From Alphaproteobacteria bacterium HGW-Alphaproteobacteria-7 (GTDB taxonomy: Bacteria; Pseudomonadota; Alphaproteobacteria; Sphingomonadales; Sphingomonadaceae), in contig PHEB01000001.1 in the NCBI GenBank assembly GCA_002842735.1, positions 124,001 to 188,000 on the forward strand: 64,000 nt of DNA, read 5' to 3'. The notes below the pieces were generated by a model. That model was not told where the DNA came from. It made no database searches and saw only the letters and a program-made list of their open reading frames with translations. Below, one piece after another: positions 1-7,587 of the stretch. Made by a program: the position numbers and the translations under genes. Positions within the stretch are counted from its first letter, which is position 1. Every line of letters begins with the position of its first letter.

Positions 1-319
1 GCCCCGCACTGGTGGTCAGCACAGCAACCACCTCACTATCGTCCACTCGGCGAAGGCGCTTGATCAATTCACCAAGGCCATAGCCCGATGTTGGTTCGCC
101 CTCCTGCGGGGCCATGCCTTGGCGCAGCTTCCACAATTGCACCACATTCAGCCGGTCAACCATGCGGCCCGCCATGCAATCGGCGCGCTGTTCATTGACG
201 CCTGCCTGCACCAATGCGCCCGCAACCTGCCGTTCGATCAGCGGGTTGGCGAGGCCGCTATACACCGCCCCGCCCACGAGCACGGCGAGCAGCAGAAAAA
301 GGATGATCAGCTTGCGCAT
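1..319 (-). CDS. Hypothetical small exported or membrane-anchored protein (3' end outside window)
   Basis: An open frame reads leftward from ATG at 317-319 and runs off the window edge, so the ORF track misses it. The first ~20 residues (MRKLIILFLLLAVLVGGAVY) form a hydrophobic signal peptide or membrane anchor. The rest is soluble and includes RADCMAGRMVDRLNV and a charged stretch LGELIKRLRRVDD. At least 106 residues are visible. I do not recognise the family. It lies downstream of pntB in the same orientation, separated by a tandem repeat, so it may be a separate transcription unit. Confidence 0.6.
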   Translation of the reverse strand, partial: MRKLIILFLLLAVLVGGAVYSGLANPLIERQVAGALVQAGVNEQRADCMAGRMVDRLNVVQLWKLRQGMAPQEGEPTSGYGLGELIKRLRRVDDSEVVAVLTTSAG

Positions 320-340
320 CAGCGGCTTGCCTTCATTTGT

Positions 341-451
341 TGTCGCATCGCCGAGAAGCCGAAAACCGGTTCCCACTTTTCGGCGCGATGCTCAGTTATT
401 GTCGCATCGCCGAGAAGCCGAAAACCGGTTCCCACTTTTCGGCGCGATGCT
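341..451. repeat. Two tandem copies (period 59) of an alphaproteobacterial dyad repeat
   Basis: The 52-nt unit starting TGTCGCATCGCCGAGAAG and ending TTTTCGGCGCGATGCT occurs at 341-392 and again at 400-451 with no difference that I can see. Each unit folds on itself: GCATCGCCGAGAAG at the left pairs with CTTTTCGGCGCGATGC at the right. The core AAAACCGGTTCCCACTTTTC resembles a repeat I recall as common in Rhizobiales genomes. The second copy abuts the pntB stop codon, so the hairpins could terminate or stabilise the pnt transcript. Confidence 0.85.
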
Positions 452-2040
452 TAATCGAGCGATTTGACGATTTCCTCGACCATCTTCTTGGCGTCGGCCA
501 GCAGCATCACGGTCTGGTTCATGTAGAACACGTCGTTATCGACCCCGGCATAGCCGACACCGCCCATCGACCGCTTGATGAAGAACACCTGCTTGGCCTT
601 GTCGACATCAAACACCGGCATTCCGTAGATCGGTGAGGATTTGTCGGTCTTGGCCGCAGGGTTCACCACGTCGTTCGCGCCGATGATGAAGGCAACATCG
701 GCCTGCGCGAATTCGGAGTTGATGTCTTCGAGTTCAAACACCTCGTCATAAGGCACGGATGCTTCGGCGAGCAGCACGTTCATGTGCCCCGGCATCCGCC
801 CTGCGACGGGGTGGATGGCGTATTTCACGTCCACACCCTTTTCCTTGAGCTTGTCGCCCATTTCGCGCAGCGCGTGCTGGGCCTGCGCCACCGCCATGCC
901 GTAACCGGGGATGATGATGACGCTTTCGGCCTGTTCGAGCATATAGGCCGCGTCTTCGGCGCTGCCCTGTTTATAGGGCCTCTGTTCGCGCGCGCCGCCT
1001 GCGCCGCCTGCATCGGGCGCTGCGCCGAACCCGCCTGCGATCACCGAAATGAAGCTGCGGTTCATCGCGCGACACATGATGTAACTGAGGATCGCGCCAG
1101 AACTGCCGACCAGCGCGCCGGTGATAATCATCGCGCTGTTGCCGAGCGTAAAGCCCATCGCCGCTGCGGCCCAGCCCGAATAGGAGTTGAGCATCGACAC
1201 CACCACGGGCATATCCGCCCCGCCGATCGGGATGATCAGCAGGAAACCGATGATGAAGGCCAGCACCGCAATGGCGATCACCAGATAGCCTTCACCCGCG
1301 CCGCCTTCGGGCGAGATGGTGTAAATCCCGATCAGCGCCAGAATCGCGATCAGCGTGCCGAGGTTGATGACGTGCCGCCCCGGCAGCATGATCGGTGAAC
1401 CGCTCATCCGGCCCGACAATTTCAGGAACGCGATGACGCTCCCCGAGAAAGTGATCGCCCCGATGGCTATGCCAAGGCCGAGTTCCACGCGGCTGACCGC
1501 TAGAATCTGATCCGCCGCATCGGTAATCCCGAACGCCGCCGGGTTCAGCCACGCGGCAAAGCCCACCACCACCGCGGCAAGGCCGACGAGACTGTGGAAG
1601 CCTGCAACCAGTTCGGGCATCTGGGTCATCGCAATGCGGCGAGCGACGGTGACGCCAATGATCCCGCCAAGGAAAATCGCGATGCCGATCTCGGCAATGT
1701 TGGCAATGTCGTGGGTGACAAGCGTCGTCACCACCGCGATTCCCATGCCGATCATGCCATTGCGGTTGCCCGCCTGGCTGGTCGCCGGGCTGGAAAGCCC
1801 GCGCAGCGCGAGGATGAAGAACACGCCCGCGATCAGGTAAGCGAGCATCGCCCAGGCAGGCGTGCCGCCTTCGCCGCCACCTGCCGCATAGGCGGGGGTC
1901 GCAAACAAAAACATCGTCATCGCGAGAAGCGAAGCGACGAAGCGATCCATGGCCGAACCGCGCGTGGCGAGCGCCGGTCCATGGATTGCCGCAGCGACTA
2001 CGTCGCCTCGCAATGACGAAGTCTGAGAGAAGCGCCCCAT
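451..2040 (-). CDS. pntB: NAD(P) transhydrogenase subunit beta, with a repeat-derived N-terminus
   Basis: This is the membrane plus NADP(H)-binding subunit of the proton-translocating transhydrogenase, which couples proton influx to reduction of NADP by NADH. Many membrane helices are followed by the soluble NADP domain with IIPGYGMAVAQAQ, HPVAGRMPGHMNVLLAEA and a conserved C-terminus (GANDVVNPAA). The protein is 529 aa from ATG at 2040, where the family is usually about 460-480 aa. That ATG has a good ribosome-binding site (AAGGAG, 8 nt). The extra N-terminus is encoded by a palindromic repeat (1915-2018) lying wholly in frame. Alternative starts without the repeat are ATG at 1920 or 1914, just before a secretion-like stretch FLFATPAYAAGG, but neither has a visible ribosome-binding site. 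Last gene of the pnt operon. Confidence 0.93.
   Translation of the reverse strand: MGRFSQTSSLRGDVVAAAIHGPALATRGSAMDRFVASLLAMTMFLFATPAYAAGGGEGGTPAWAMLAYLIAGVFFILALRGLSSPATSQAGNRNGMIGMGIAVVTTLVTHDIANIAEIGIAIFLGGIIGVTVARRIAMTQMPELVAGFHSLVGLAAVVVGFAAWLNPAAFGITDAADQILAVSRVELGLGIAIGAITFSGSVIAFLKLSGRMSGSPIMLPGRHVINLGTLIAILALIGIYTISPEGGAGEGYLVIAIAVLAFIIGFLLIIPIGGADMPVVVSMLNSYSGWAAAAMGFTLGNSAMIITGALVGSSGAILSYIMCRAMNRSFISVIAGGFGAAPDAGGAGGAREQRPYKQGSAEDAAYMLEQAESVIIIPGYGMAVAQAQHALREMGDKLKEKGVDVKYAIHPVAGRMPGHMNVLLAEASVPYDEVFELEDINSEFAQADVAFIIGANDVVNPAAKTDKSSPIYGMPVFDVDKAKQVFFIKRSMGGVGYAGVDNDVFYMNQTVMLLADAKKMVEEIVKSLD
1915..2018. repeat. Palindromic repeat family A, copy 1 (inside the pntB 5' end)
   Basis: Imperfect inverted repeat with outer arms CGTCATCGCGAGAAGCGAAG and CGCCTCGCAATGACG, and inner arms GCGATCCATGG and CCATGGATTGCCGC. 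It belongs to the same family as the elements at 21151, 27296 and 39842. On the minus strand it is open in the pntB frame and would encode about 35 residues (SLRGDVVAAAIHGPALATRG and onward). Confidence 0.85.
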
Positions 2041-2042
2041 CC

Positions 2043-2324
2043 TCACTTCTCCTTCTTCTTGTACATCGCGAGCATGCGCTGCGTGACCGCGAACCCGCCG
2101 AAAATGTTGATGCTGGCCAGAACCACCCCGAACAGGCCGAAATACTTCGCCACCGGGCTCTGCGCCTCAGCCGCCGCAATCAGCGCGCCGACGATAATCA
2201 CCGAGGAGATCGCATTGGTCACCGCCATCAGCGGCGTGTGCAGCGCCGGTGTGACCGACCAGACAACGTAATAGCCCACGAAACAGGCCAGCACGAAGAT
2301 CGAGAGGATTGAGATGAAGTCCAT
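2043..2324 (-). CDS. pntAB: NAD(P) transhydrogenase subunit alpha part 2 (membrane domain)
   Basis: A 93-aa protein with three predicted membrane helices and the signature SVTPALHTPLMAVTNAISS, typical of the PntA C-terminal membrane domain when alpha is split. It ends MLAMYKKKEK. Its stop overlaps the alternative GTG of pntB by GTGA and lies 3 nt before the preferred pntB ATG, so translation of the two is probably coupled. Its start is only 3 nt after the TAA of the upstream DUF559 ORF, and the nearest ribosome-binding-like sequence (GGGGAGG, 11 nt upstream) lies in the terminal repeat of the DUF559 cassette. Confidence 0.93.
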   Translation of the reverse strand: MDFISILSIFVLACFVGYYVVWSVTPALHTPLMAVTNAISSVIIVGALIAAAEAQSPVAKYFGLFGVVLASINIFGGFAVTQRMLAMYKKKEK

Positions 2325-2327
2325 TGG

Positions 2328-2798
2328 TTACGCAGCCTCCCCGGCACGGGGAGGGGGACCAGCCGCAGGCTGGTGGAGGGGACTCGCCACACGCGCAACG
2401 ATGGCTTGCGCCGCGTCGCTCGCATCACGCAGCACACGCTGTGCCGAGACCCTCAAAACCCTGAACCCGTTTTCTTTCAGAAATGAAACGCGACGCTCGT
2501 CAAACTTGGCACGGTCGATGTTGTCATGCGCGCTCCCATCGACTTCCACGACGAAGCGTTCCGAAACGCAGCAGAAATCGACCACATAGGGGCCGATCGG
2601 GTGCTGTCTGCGGAACTTGTAACCGCCCGGGCGCTGCCGCAGCAATTGCCACAATGTCCGTTCCGGCAGGCTCATGTCCTTGCGCAGTTGACGTGCGAGG
2701 ATCACCTCGGGCCTTGCGACGAACCGCGAGTCCCCACCACCGCGCTGCGCGCGGTCCCCCTCCCCGTTCCGGGGAGGATTTGATGCCGCAAGGCTCAC
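2328..2798 (-). CDS. DUF559 (Vsr-like endonuclease fold) protein inserted in the pnt operon
   Basis: A 156-aa frame with the DUF559 pattern: SLPERTLWQLLRQRPGGYKF, RRQHPIGPYVVDFCC, FVVEVDGSAHD and FLKENGFRVLRV. DUF559 is related to the very-short-patch-repair endonuclease fold; the D of VVDF and the E/D of VEVDG would be the metal site. Cellular role unknown. The GTG start at 2798 overlaps the pntAA stop (GTGA), and no ATG occurs before residue 42. Both ends of the protein are encoded by 52-nt inverted repeats (RNGEGDRAQRGGGDSR at the N-side; SPLHQPAAGPPPRAGE at the C-side). Transhydrogenase operons do not need this gene, so it looks like an inserted cassette that keeps the operon translated. 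Confidence 0.85.
   Translation of the reverse strand: MSLAASNPPRNGEGDRAQRGGGDSRFVARPEVILARQLRKDMSLPERTLWQLLRQRPGGYKFRRQHPIGPYVVDFCCVSERFVVEVDGSAHDNIDRAKFDERRVSFLKENGFRVLRVSAQRVLRDASDAAQAIVARVASPLHQPAAGPPPRAGEAA
2336..2387. repeat. Left terminal inverted repeat of the DUF559 cassette
   Basis: 52 nt beginning CCTCCCCGGCACGGGGAGG and ending GGAGGGGACTCGC. It holds two hairpins: CCTCCCC-GGCAC-GGGGAGG and ACCAGCC-GCA-GGCTGGT. It matches the reverse complement of 2726-2777 at 44 of 52 positions. Confidence 0.9.
2726..2777. repeat. Right terminal inverted repeat of the DUF559 cassette
   Basis: Reverse complement begins CCTCCCCGGAACGGGGAGG and ends GGTGGGGACTCGC. Its inner hairpin is ACCGCGC-GCA-GCGCGGT, against ACCAGCC-GCA-GGCTGGT in the left copy. 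Six of the eight differences between the copies are paired changes that preserve this stem. Confidence 0.9.
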
Positions 2799-3916
2799 CC
2801 CAACAGCCTTTCATTCACAACCTTGCCGCCCTGCGTCAGCCGGATCGCATTGCCGATTTCCTCGTCGAGCACGGGCTTGCCCGCCTCCTTGTCCCAGAAA
2901 GCCGAAAGGAAGTTGTAGTGGTTGCGCGCGAACAGTGCCGATGCGTCGGCGGGCAGGTGCGCGGGGGTGTTGGAATAGCCGATGATTTTGACCCCGTGCT
3001 TGACCACGACCTCATCCGGCTTCGACCCTTCGACATTGCCGCCCTGCGCCACCGCAAGATCGAAGATCACGCTGCCGGGCTTCATCGTCGCGATCTGCGC
3101 ATCGGTGATGAGGCGCGGCGCAGCACGGCCCGGGATCAGCGCGGTGGTGATGACGATGTCCTGCTTGGCAATATGCGAACTCACCAGCTCGGCCTGCGCC
3201 TTCTGGTATTCCTCGCTCATTTCGGTAGCATAGCCGCCCGAACCTTCGCCTTCGATCCCGGCGACATTTTCAACGAAAATCGGTTTCGCGCCGAGCGACT
3301 GGATCTGTTCTTTGGTCGCGGAACGCACGTCGGTAGCTGAAACCTGCGCGCCCAGCCGCCGTGCGGTGGCAATCGCCTGAAGCCCCGCCACGCCCACGCC
3401 CATGATGAAGGCGCGCGCGGCCTGCACAGTGCCCGCCGCCGTCATCATCATCGGGAAGGCGCGGCCATAGGTATCCGCCGCCGCCAGCACCGCCTTGTAT
3501 CCGGCGAGGTTCGATTGTGACGACAGCACGTCCATCGACTGCGCGCGGGTGATGCGCGGCATGAACTCCATGCTCAATGCCTCAAACCCGGCCGCAGCAT
3601 AGGCATCCACCACATCGCGCCGCGTGAAAGGATCGAACAGCGCAGCCACCCACGCGCCGGGCCGCGCGCCTTTCAGCAGCGCCACGTCAGGCGCCTGAAT
3701 GCCTAGCACAATGTCGGCGTCCTTCACCGTTGCGGCAGCGGTGCCAAGGCTCGCGCCCGCTTCACCATAGGCCGCATCGGTGACAGAAGCCGTCACACCC
3801 GCCCCCTTTTCAACCGCGACATCGAGGCCCAGCGCGGCGAATTTCTTGACCGTTTCCGGCGAGGCGGCAACGCGCGTCTCACCGGGCGCGCGTTCTTTCA
3901 GGATCGCGATTTTCAC
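2795..3916 (-). CDS. pntAA: NAD(P) transhydrogenase subunit alpha part 1 (NAD-binding)
   Basis: A 373-aa soluble NAD(H)-binding domain, homologous to alanine dehydrogenase. It opens MKIAILKERAPGETRVAASP, has the Rossmann segment MGVGVAGLQAIATARRLGA and the mobile-loop region SEEYQKAQAELVSSHIAKQD. The start is GTG. The gene is followed by the DUF559 cassette and then pntAB and pntB, which complete the enzyme. A 40-aa oxidase subunit IV-like gene lies immediately upstream on the same strand. Confidence 0.95.
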   Translation of the reverse strand: MKIAILKERAPGETRVAASPETVKKFAALGLDVAVEKGAGVTASVTDAAYGEAGASLGTAAATVKDADIVLGIQAPDVALLKGARPGAWVAALFDPFTRRDVVDAYAAAGFEALSMEFMPRITRAQSMDVLSSQSNLAGYKAVLAAADTYGRAFPMMMTAAGTVQAARAFIMGVGVAGLQAIATARRLGAQVSATDVRSATKEQIQSLGAKPIFVENVAGIEGEGSGGYATEMSEEYQKAQAELVSSHIAKQDIVITTALIPGRAAPRLITDAQIATMKPGSVIFDLAVAQGGNVEGSKPDEVVVKHGVKIIGYSNTPAHLPADASALFARNHYNFLSAFWDKEAGKPVLDEEIGNAIRLTQGGKVVNERLLG

Positions 3917-3928
3917 CCGCGGCGCGCC

Positions 3929-4051
3929 TTAATCGGCGATCAGCGCGAGAATGATGAACACAATCACCGCAACAATCGGCACCGCCCATTTCAGCGTGGC
4001 CATGAAACCGCCAAAAGTTGCCTGGGCTTTTTCCATATCGTGAACTGTCAT
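3929..4051 (-). CDS. aa3-type cytochrome c oxidase subunit IV-like small membrane protein
   Basis: A 40-residue frame, too short for the ORF track, reads MTVHDMEKAQATFGGFMATL followed by one hydrophobic helix (AVPIVAVIVFIILALIAD) and a stop. The short charged N-terminus with a single C-terminal helix resembles the bacterial aa3 oxidase subunit IV family, and in related genomes I recall such a gene directly before pntA. The start is supported by an upstream AAGG. It ends 12 nt before pntAA, so the two are probably co-transcribed. Confidence 0.7.
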   Translation of the reverse strand: MTVHDMEKAQATFGGFMATLKWAVPIVAVIVFIILALIAD

Positions 4052-4299
4052 TATCCTTGTTTCCCCTTGGGCGTTCCAAACCGCAAGCGCGCGTCTGGTT
4101 GCCGAAAAAACATGCCTGCAATCGGCACCTGTTTTCCTCGTATCGAAGCGGGAGCGCTATCTCAAGTCACCATTCATGACAGGCGGGGACATCGCTGCAA
4201 ACAGCCTTAATCCCGTTTTTACCTCCTTGCCCTATTCATTGTGGATTGTGTCATCCGGGGACTCGTGCCCGGGCTGAGGGAAAGTGAGCGGCAAGGTTG

Positions 4300-5745
4300 A
4301 TGGCTGAGATGGATTGCCACCCAGACGCGCACAGCGATGCGCGAATCGTGATGCTGATCGATGATGAGCCGGCGCAGTCGCGCCTGATCACCGCGATTGC
4401 CGCTCGCGATGGCTGGCGCACCATTGTCGCCGCCGATGCCGAAACCGCGATTGCGATGCTCGGCACGCGCGAAGGGATGCAGCTGTCGGCAATCCTGCTC
4501 GATCAATGGGTGCCGGGCGATGATGCCTGCAAACTGATCGCCGAATTGAAATCGCGCCGCCCCGCGCTGCCGATCCTGATGCTCACAACCAGCGCATCAC
4601 CGCTGCTCGCGGTTGAGGCGATGCGCGCCGGGGCCAGCGATTATCTGGTCAAGCCGGTCGCTCCCGATCGGTTGATGGAGGCGCTGCGCAGCGTTACCAC
4701 CCGCGAAACGGCGCGCGATGAACTCGCCCCGCTGACGGAGAAAATGTCCGCCAGCCTCGATTTCGATGCGATGATCGGCACCGCCCCGCAATTCCGCACT
4801 GCGCTGGCACAGGCGGCCAAGGCCGCGCGCGGCCACGGCCATGTGTTGATCGAAGGCGAAACCGGCACCGGCAAGGAAATGCTGATGCGCGCGATGCACG
4901 CCGCCAGCCCGCGTTCCAAGGAGCCGCTGCGGATCATCAACCTCGCCAGCATTCCGCCCGGATCGATCGAATCGGTATTGTTCGGGCATGAACCCGGATC
5001 GTTTCCCGGCGCGTTTGATCGCCAGATCGGCGCATTCCAGCATTGCGACGGCGGCACGCTGGTGCTCGACGAAATCGACCGCCTGACCCCGGCGCTGCAA
5101 CAGCGGCTGGGCGATGCGCTGGACAGCGGGATCATCCGTCCGGTTGGCGCGAGCTATGGCTTCCGGGTCGATGTGCGGCTGCTGGTGACCAGCAATGTCG
5201 GGCTCGACCGGATTGTAGGTGCCAGCCAGTTCGATGCCGGACTCGCGGCGAAGTTGGGGAGCACCCGGATCGTGCTGCCGCCCCTGCGCGAACGCGTGGG
5301 CGATATTCCCGCGCTGACCCGCCATTTCCTCGCCCGGATTGGCGAACAACCCGGGCTGAACCATCTGTCCGTATCCGATAGCGCCTTGGCGTTGCTCGCC
5401 GCCTATGACTGGCCGGGCAATGTCCGCCAGCTGCAATCGGTGTTGTTCCGCGCCGCGGTCTATTGCGAAGACAACTCGCTCACCGCGGACAGTTTCCCGC
5501 AATTGTCCGAAATGCTGGGCGAACAAGGCAGCGTCACGGTGGCGAGCGCGCATGAAGGGGTGGGCATCATGCTCTACACCCCCGACGGCAACCTGCGCCC
5601 GCTGGAGGATATCGAGGCTGACGTCATCCGCCTCGCCATCGGCCATTATCGCGGCCGCATGACCGAAGTGGCGCGGCGGCTGGGGATCGGGCGCTCGACG
5701 CTCTATCGCAAGCTTTCCGATCTCGGGATTGATAACGCGGCCTAA
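4300..5745 (+). CDS. NtrC-type response regulator (receiver, AAA+, Fis HTH) with altered GAFTGA loop
   Basis: 481 aa. The receiver (about 15-130) has acidic pocket IDDEPAQ, probable phospho-acceptor Asp in AILLDQWVPG and Lys in LVKPV. The AAA+ domain has Walker A GETGTGKE and Walker B GGTLVLDEIDRL. The C-terminus is a Fis-type helix-turn-helix (GRMTEVARRLGIGRSTLYRK). The sigma-54 contact loop, normally GAFTGA, reads GSFPGA, so normal sigma-54 activation is doubtful. No histidine kinase is adjacent. ATG at 4300 is chosen over TTG 4297. An untranslated region of about 250 nt precedes it, with a CCGGGGACTCGTGCCCGG hairpin. Confidence 0.88.
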   Translation: MAEMDCHPDAHSDARIVMLIDDEPAQSRLITAIAARDGWRTIVAADAETAIAMLGTREGMQLSAILLDQWVPGDDACKLIAELKSRRPALPILMLTTSASPLLAVEAMRAGASDYLVKPVAPDRLMEALRSVTTRETARDELAPLTEKMSASLDFDAMIGTAPQFRTALAQAAKAARGHGHVLIEGETGTGKEMLMRAMHAASPRSKEPLRIINLASIPPGSIESVLFGHEPGSFPGAFDRQIGAFQHCDGGTLVLDEIDRLTPALQQRLGDALDSGIIRPVGASYGFRVDVRLLVTSNVGLDRIVGASQFDAGLAAKLGSTRIVLPPLRERVGDIPALTRHFLARIGEQPGLNHLSVSDSALALLAAYDWPGNVRQLQSVLFRAAVYCEDNSLTADSFPQLSEMLGEQGSVTVASAHEGVGIMLYTPDGNLRPLEDIEADVIRLAIGHYRGRMTEVARRLGIGRSTLYRKLSDLGIDNAA

Positions 5746-5786
5746 TTTTCGGGTGAATAACCCGTTGACCCAGATTGAGATAGCGA

Positions 5787-6650
5787 ATGTCGGTGTTATC
5801 TTGCCGTATGAGCAAGGCCACACCAACCTATCAGCAAAGGCTATTTTCGGATGAGCAGCTCGGATTGCGCTCTCATGACGAGATAGTTCGCTGGGTAGAT
5901 CAGCGGACTAAGTTTGGGATTGGAACGCTTTTGCGAGCGCTTCAGGTTCCGCATGTCGAGGACGAAGATGGAGCCTGTCGGGCTTGGGGAAGTGATTACA
6001 TAGATCTCGACGATTTTCAGTATTCGGATGATCGGTCCGCCTGCCGTATGATCCGGCTTCTTTTGAGGGATACCAAACCGAAGTATCCCCGAGCGCCAAA
6101 AGTTATCGTAAACCCACCGAAATGGGAACTCCCGGTTCGTGGGCCGCGTGGAGGCGTCATAGGTTTTTTCGATCTCGCGTTCTCGGTCAAAATCTTCCAG
6201 CCGTGCCTAGATATCAAGACGGTTAATGAACTTCCAATAACCAAGGATTCGCTCACGGATCGTCTCGACAAATTATTCGGCAAATATTCATCTGGAATTT
6301 GGGCTGATCACAGGATCGCGGTCGAGGACTACAAGGAATGGAGCCAGTGCCCGTATGAAATCTCTGACTTGCTGGCGATCATAAGGCACCGTTACGGAAC
6401 AATCGGCATAAAGGATTTTAGCTGGGGGCAGTACGACTCTTTGGCTGAGACCCATGATGTGTACGTCGAAGCAAAAACAGAGGTGAGAAGCGCGGGAGAG
6501 TTACTGCGACAAATGAACCTCTATCGGGCTCATACGCCAAGTAGAGGCAATAAGTTTCTGGTAGTAGCTCCACGGGATAAGGTGCCGACCGAACTAGAAG
6601 AAATTCTCAATGAGCAGGGAATTTATTTCTTAGCATACCAGTCAAATTAG
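5787..6650 (+). CDS. Hypothetical protein, PD-(D/E)XK nuclease-like C-terminus, base composition unlike neighbours
   Basis: 287 aa with visibly lower GC and mixed codon use compared with neighbours, suggesting recent transfer. I do not recognise a named family. The C-terminus reads VYVEAKTEVRSAGELLRQ then LVVAPRDK and LNEQGIYFLAYQ. An E-x-K after a strand, then a Q-containing helix and a terminal strand, resembles restriction-endonuclease-fold proteins. An earlier GVIGFFDLAF could supply the acidic residue. ATG at 5787 or 5808 could be the start. Neighbours give no functional clue. Confidence 0.6.
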   Translation: MSVLSCRMSKATPTYQQRLFSDEQLGLRSHDEIVRWVDQRTKFGIGTLLRALQVPHVEDEDGACRAWGSDYIDLDDFQYSDDRSACRMIRLLLRDTKPKYPRAPKVIVNPPKWELPVRGPRGGVIGFFDLAFSVKIFQPCLDIKTVNELPITKDSLTDRLDKLFGKYSSGIWADHRIAVEDYKEWSQCPYEISDLLAIIRHRYGTIGIKDFSWGQYDSLAETHDVYVEAKTEVRSAGELLRQMNLYRAHTPSRGNKFLVVAPRDKVPTELEEILNEQGIYFLAYQSN

Positions 6651-6682
6651 TCGGGATCAAAGTGGCTTATATAGAGGCGGAC

Positions 6683-7441
6683 ATGACGAGTGCCTACTGC
6701 TTCACCGGGCGCAGCGCGCTCGTCACCGGGGCAGCTTCGGGGATCGGTGCGGCTGCGGCAAAGGCGCTTGCGGCGCGCGGTGCGGCGCGGCTGTTTCTGG
6801 TCGATATTGATGGCGCGGGGCTGGATGCGCTCGATTTACCGGGCGAAGTTCACCGCATTGTCGGCAGCGTCGCGGATGAGGCGCTTTGGCAGGCGTTAGA
6901 CCCCCGCTTGGCCGGGCTAGACCATGCCTTGGTCAATGCTGGGATCGGGTCTGGCGGGCCGATTGCGTCAATTTCGCTGGCCGAATGGCGCCGGGTGATG
7001 GCGGTCAATCTGGACGGTGCGTTCATGACTTTGGCGAGTTCGCTGCGGGCAATGGAACAACGCGGCGGCAGCGTGGTGGTGGTCGCCTCAGTCACCGGGA
7101 TCAAGCCGGTGCCGGGCATCGGCCCTTACGGCGTATCCAAGGCAGCAGTTGCTCACATGGCCCGTATTGCCGCTGCCGAAAATGCCAAACAAGGCATCCG
7201 TGTCAATGCGATAGCCCCCGGCGGGGTGGACACTGCGATCTGGGAAAGCGGCGCAGATTTTACAGCTTTGGTCGCAGCAATTGGCCGCGAGGCGACGATC
7301 AAGGCAATGGCCAAGACCACGCCGCTGGGCCGGTTTGCCACCTCAGAAGAAATGGCCGACAGCATCCTTTACCTGCTCAGCGATGCTGCTTCCAACATTA
7401 CCGGCCACGTGATGGTGTCGGACGGCGGCTTTACTCTCTGA
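6683..7441 (+). CDS. Short-chain dehydrogenase/reductase (SDR)
   Basis: 252 aa classical SDR. The cofactor motif is TGAASGIG, followed by a D in LVDIDG that favours NAD(H). The NAG motif is VNAGIG. The catalytic Ser is in VVASVTG and the Tyr/Lys are in YGVSK. The C-terminus ends VSDGGFTL as in FabG-like enzymes. The substrate cannot be told. ATG at 6683 is preferred because GAGG lies 5 nt upstream; the ORF track uses GTG at 6662. Confidence 0.88.
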   Translation: MTSAYCFTGRSALVTGAASGIGAAAAKALAARGAARLFLVDIDGAGLDALDLPGEVHRIVGSVADEALWQALDPRLAGLDHALVNAGIGSGGPIASISLAEWRRVMAVNLDGAFMTLASSLRAMEQRGGSVVVVASVTGIKPVPGIGPYGVSKAAVAHMARIAAAENAKQGIRVNAIAPGGVDTAIWESGADFTALVAAIGREATIKAMAKTTPLGRFATSEEMADSILYLLSDAASNITGHVMVSDGGFTL

Positions 7442-7482
7442 TTTTTATGCAGTTTTTCTTATCATCCCAACAGGGAGGAAAA

Positions 7483-7498
7483 TGTTTCACGTGAAACA
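7483..7498. promoter_or_regulatory. parS centromere site, copy 1
   Basis: TGTTTCACGTGAAACA is an exact match to the 16-bp palindromic parS bound by chromosomal ParB, and the palindrome extends to 20 bp with flanking AA/TT. It lies between the convergent SDR and folP genes, outside coding sequence. Confidence 0.92.
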
Positions 7499-7587
7499 TT
7501 AGTAGAACATCACAATGTAACGCCCGTGTCGACCGGAGTGTTACAGTCGCCCCGCATGAGGATGTGCCAGGGGTTGGAAAGGCCGTC

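Noticed and set aside
341-451. CRISPR array
   Set aside because: Only two copies with a 7-nt spacer, and the unit is a long dyad; no cas genes nearby.
4597-5826. Minus-strand ORF of 409 aa
   Set aside because: Antisense shadow of the NtrC-type regulator, whose motifs are complete on the plus strand.
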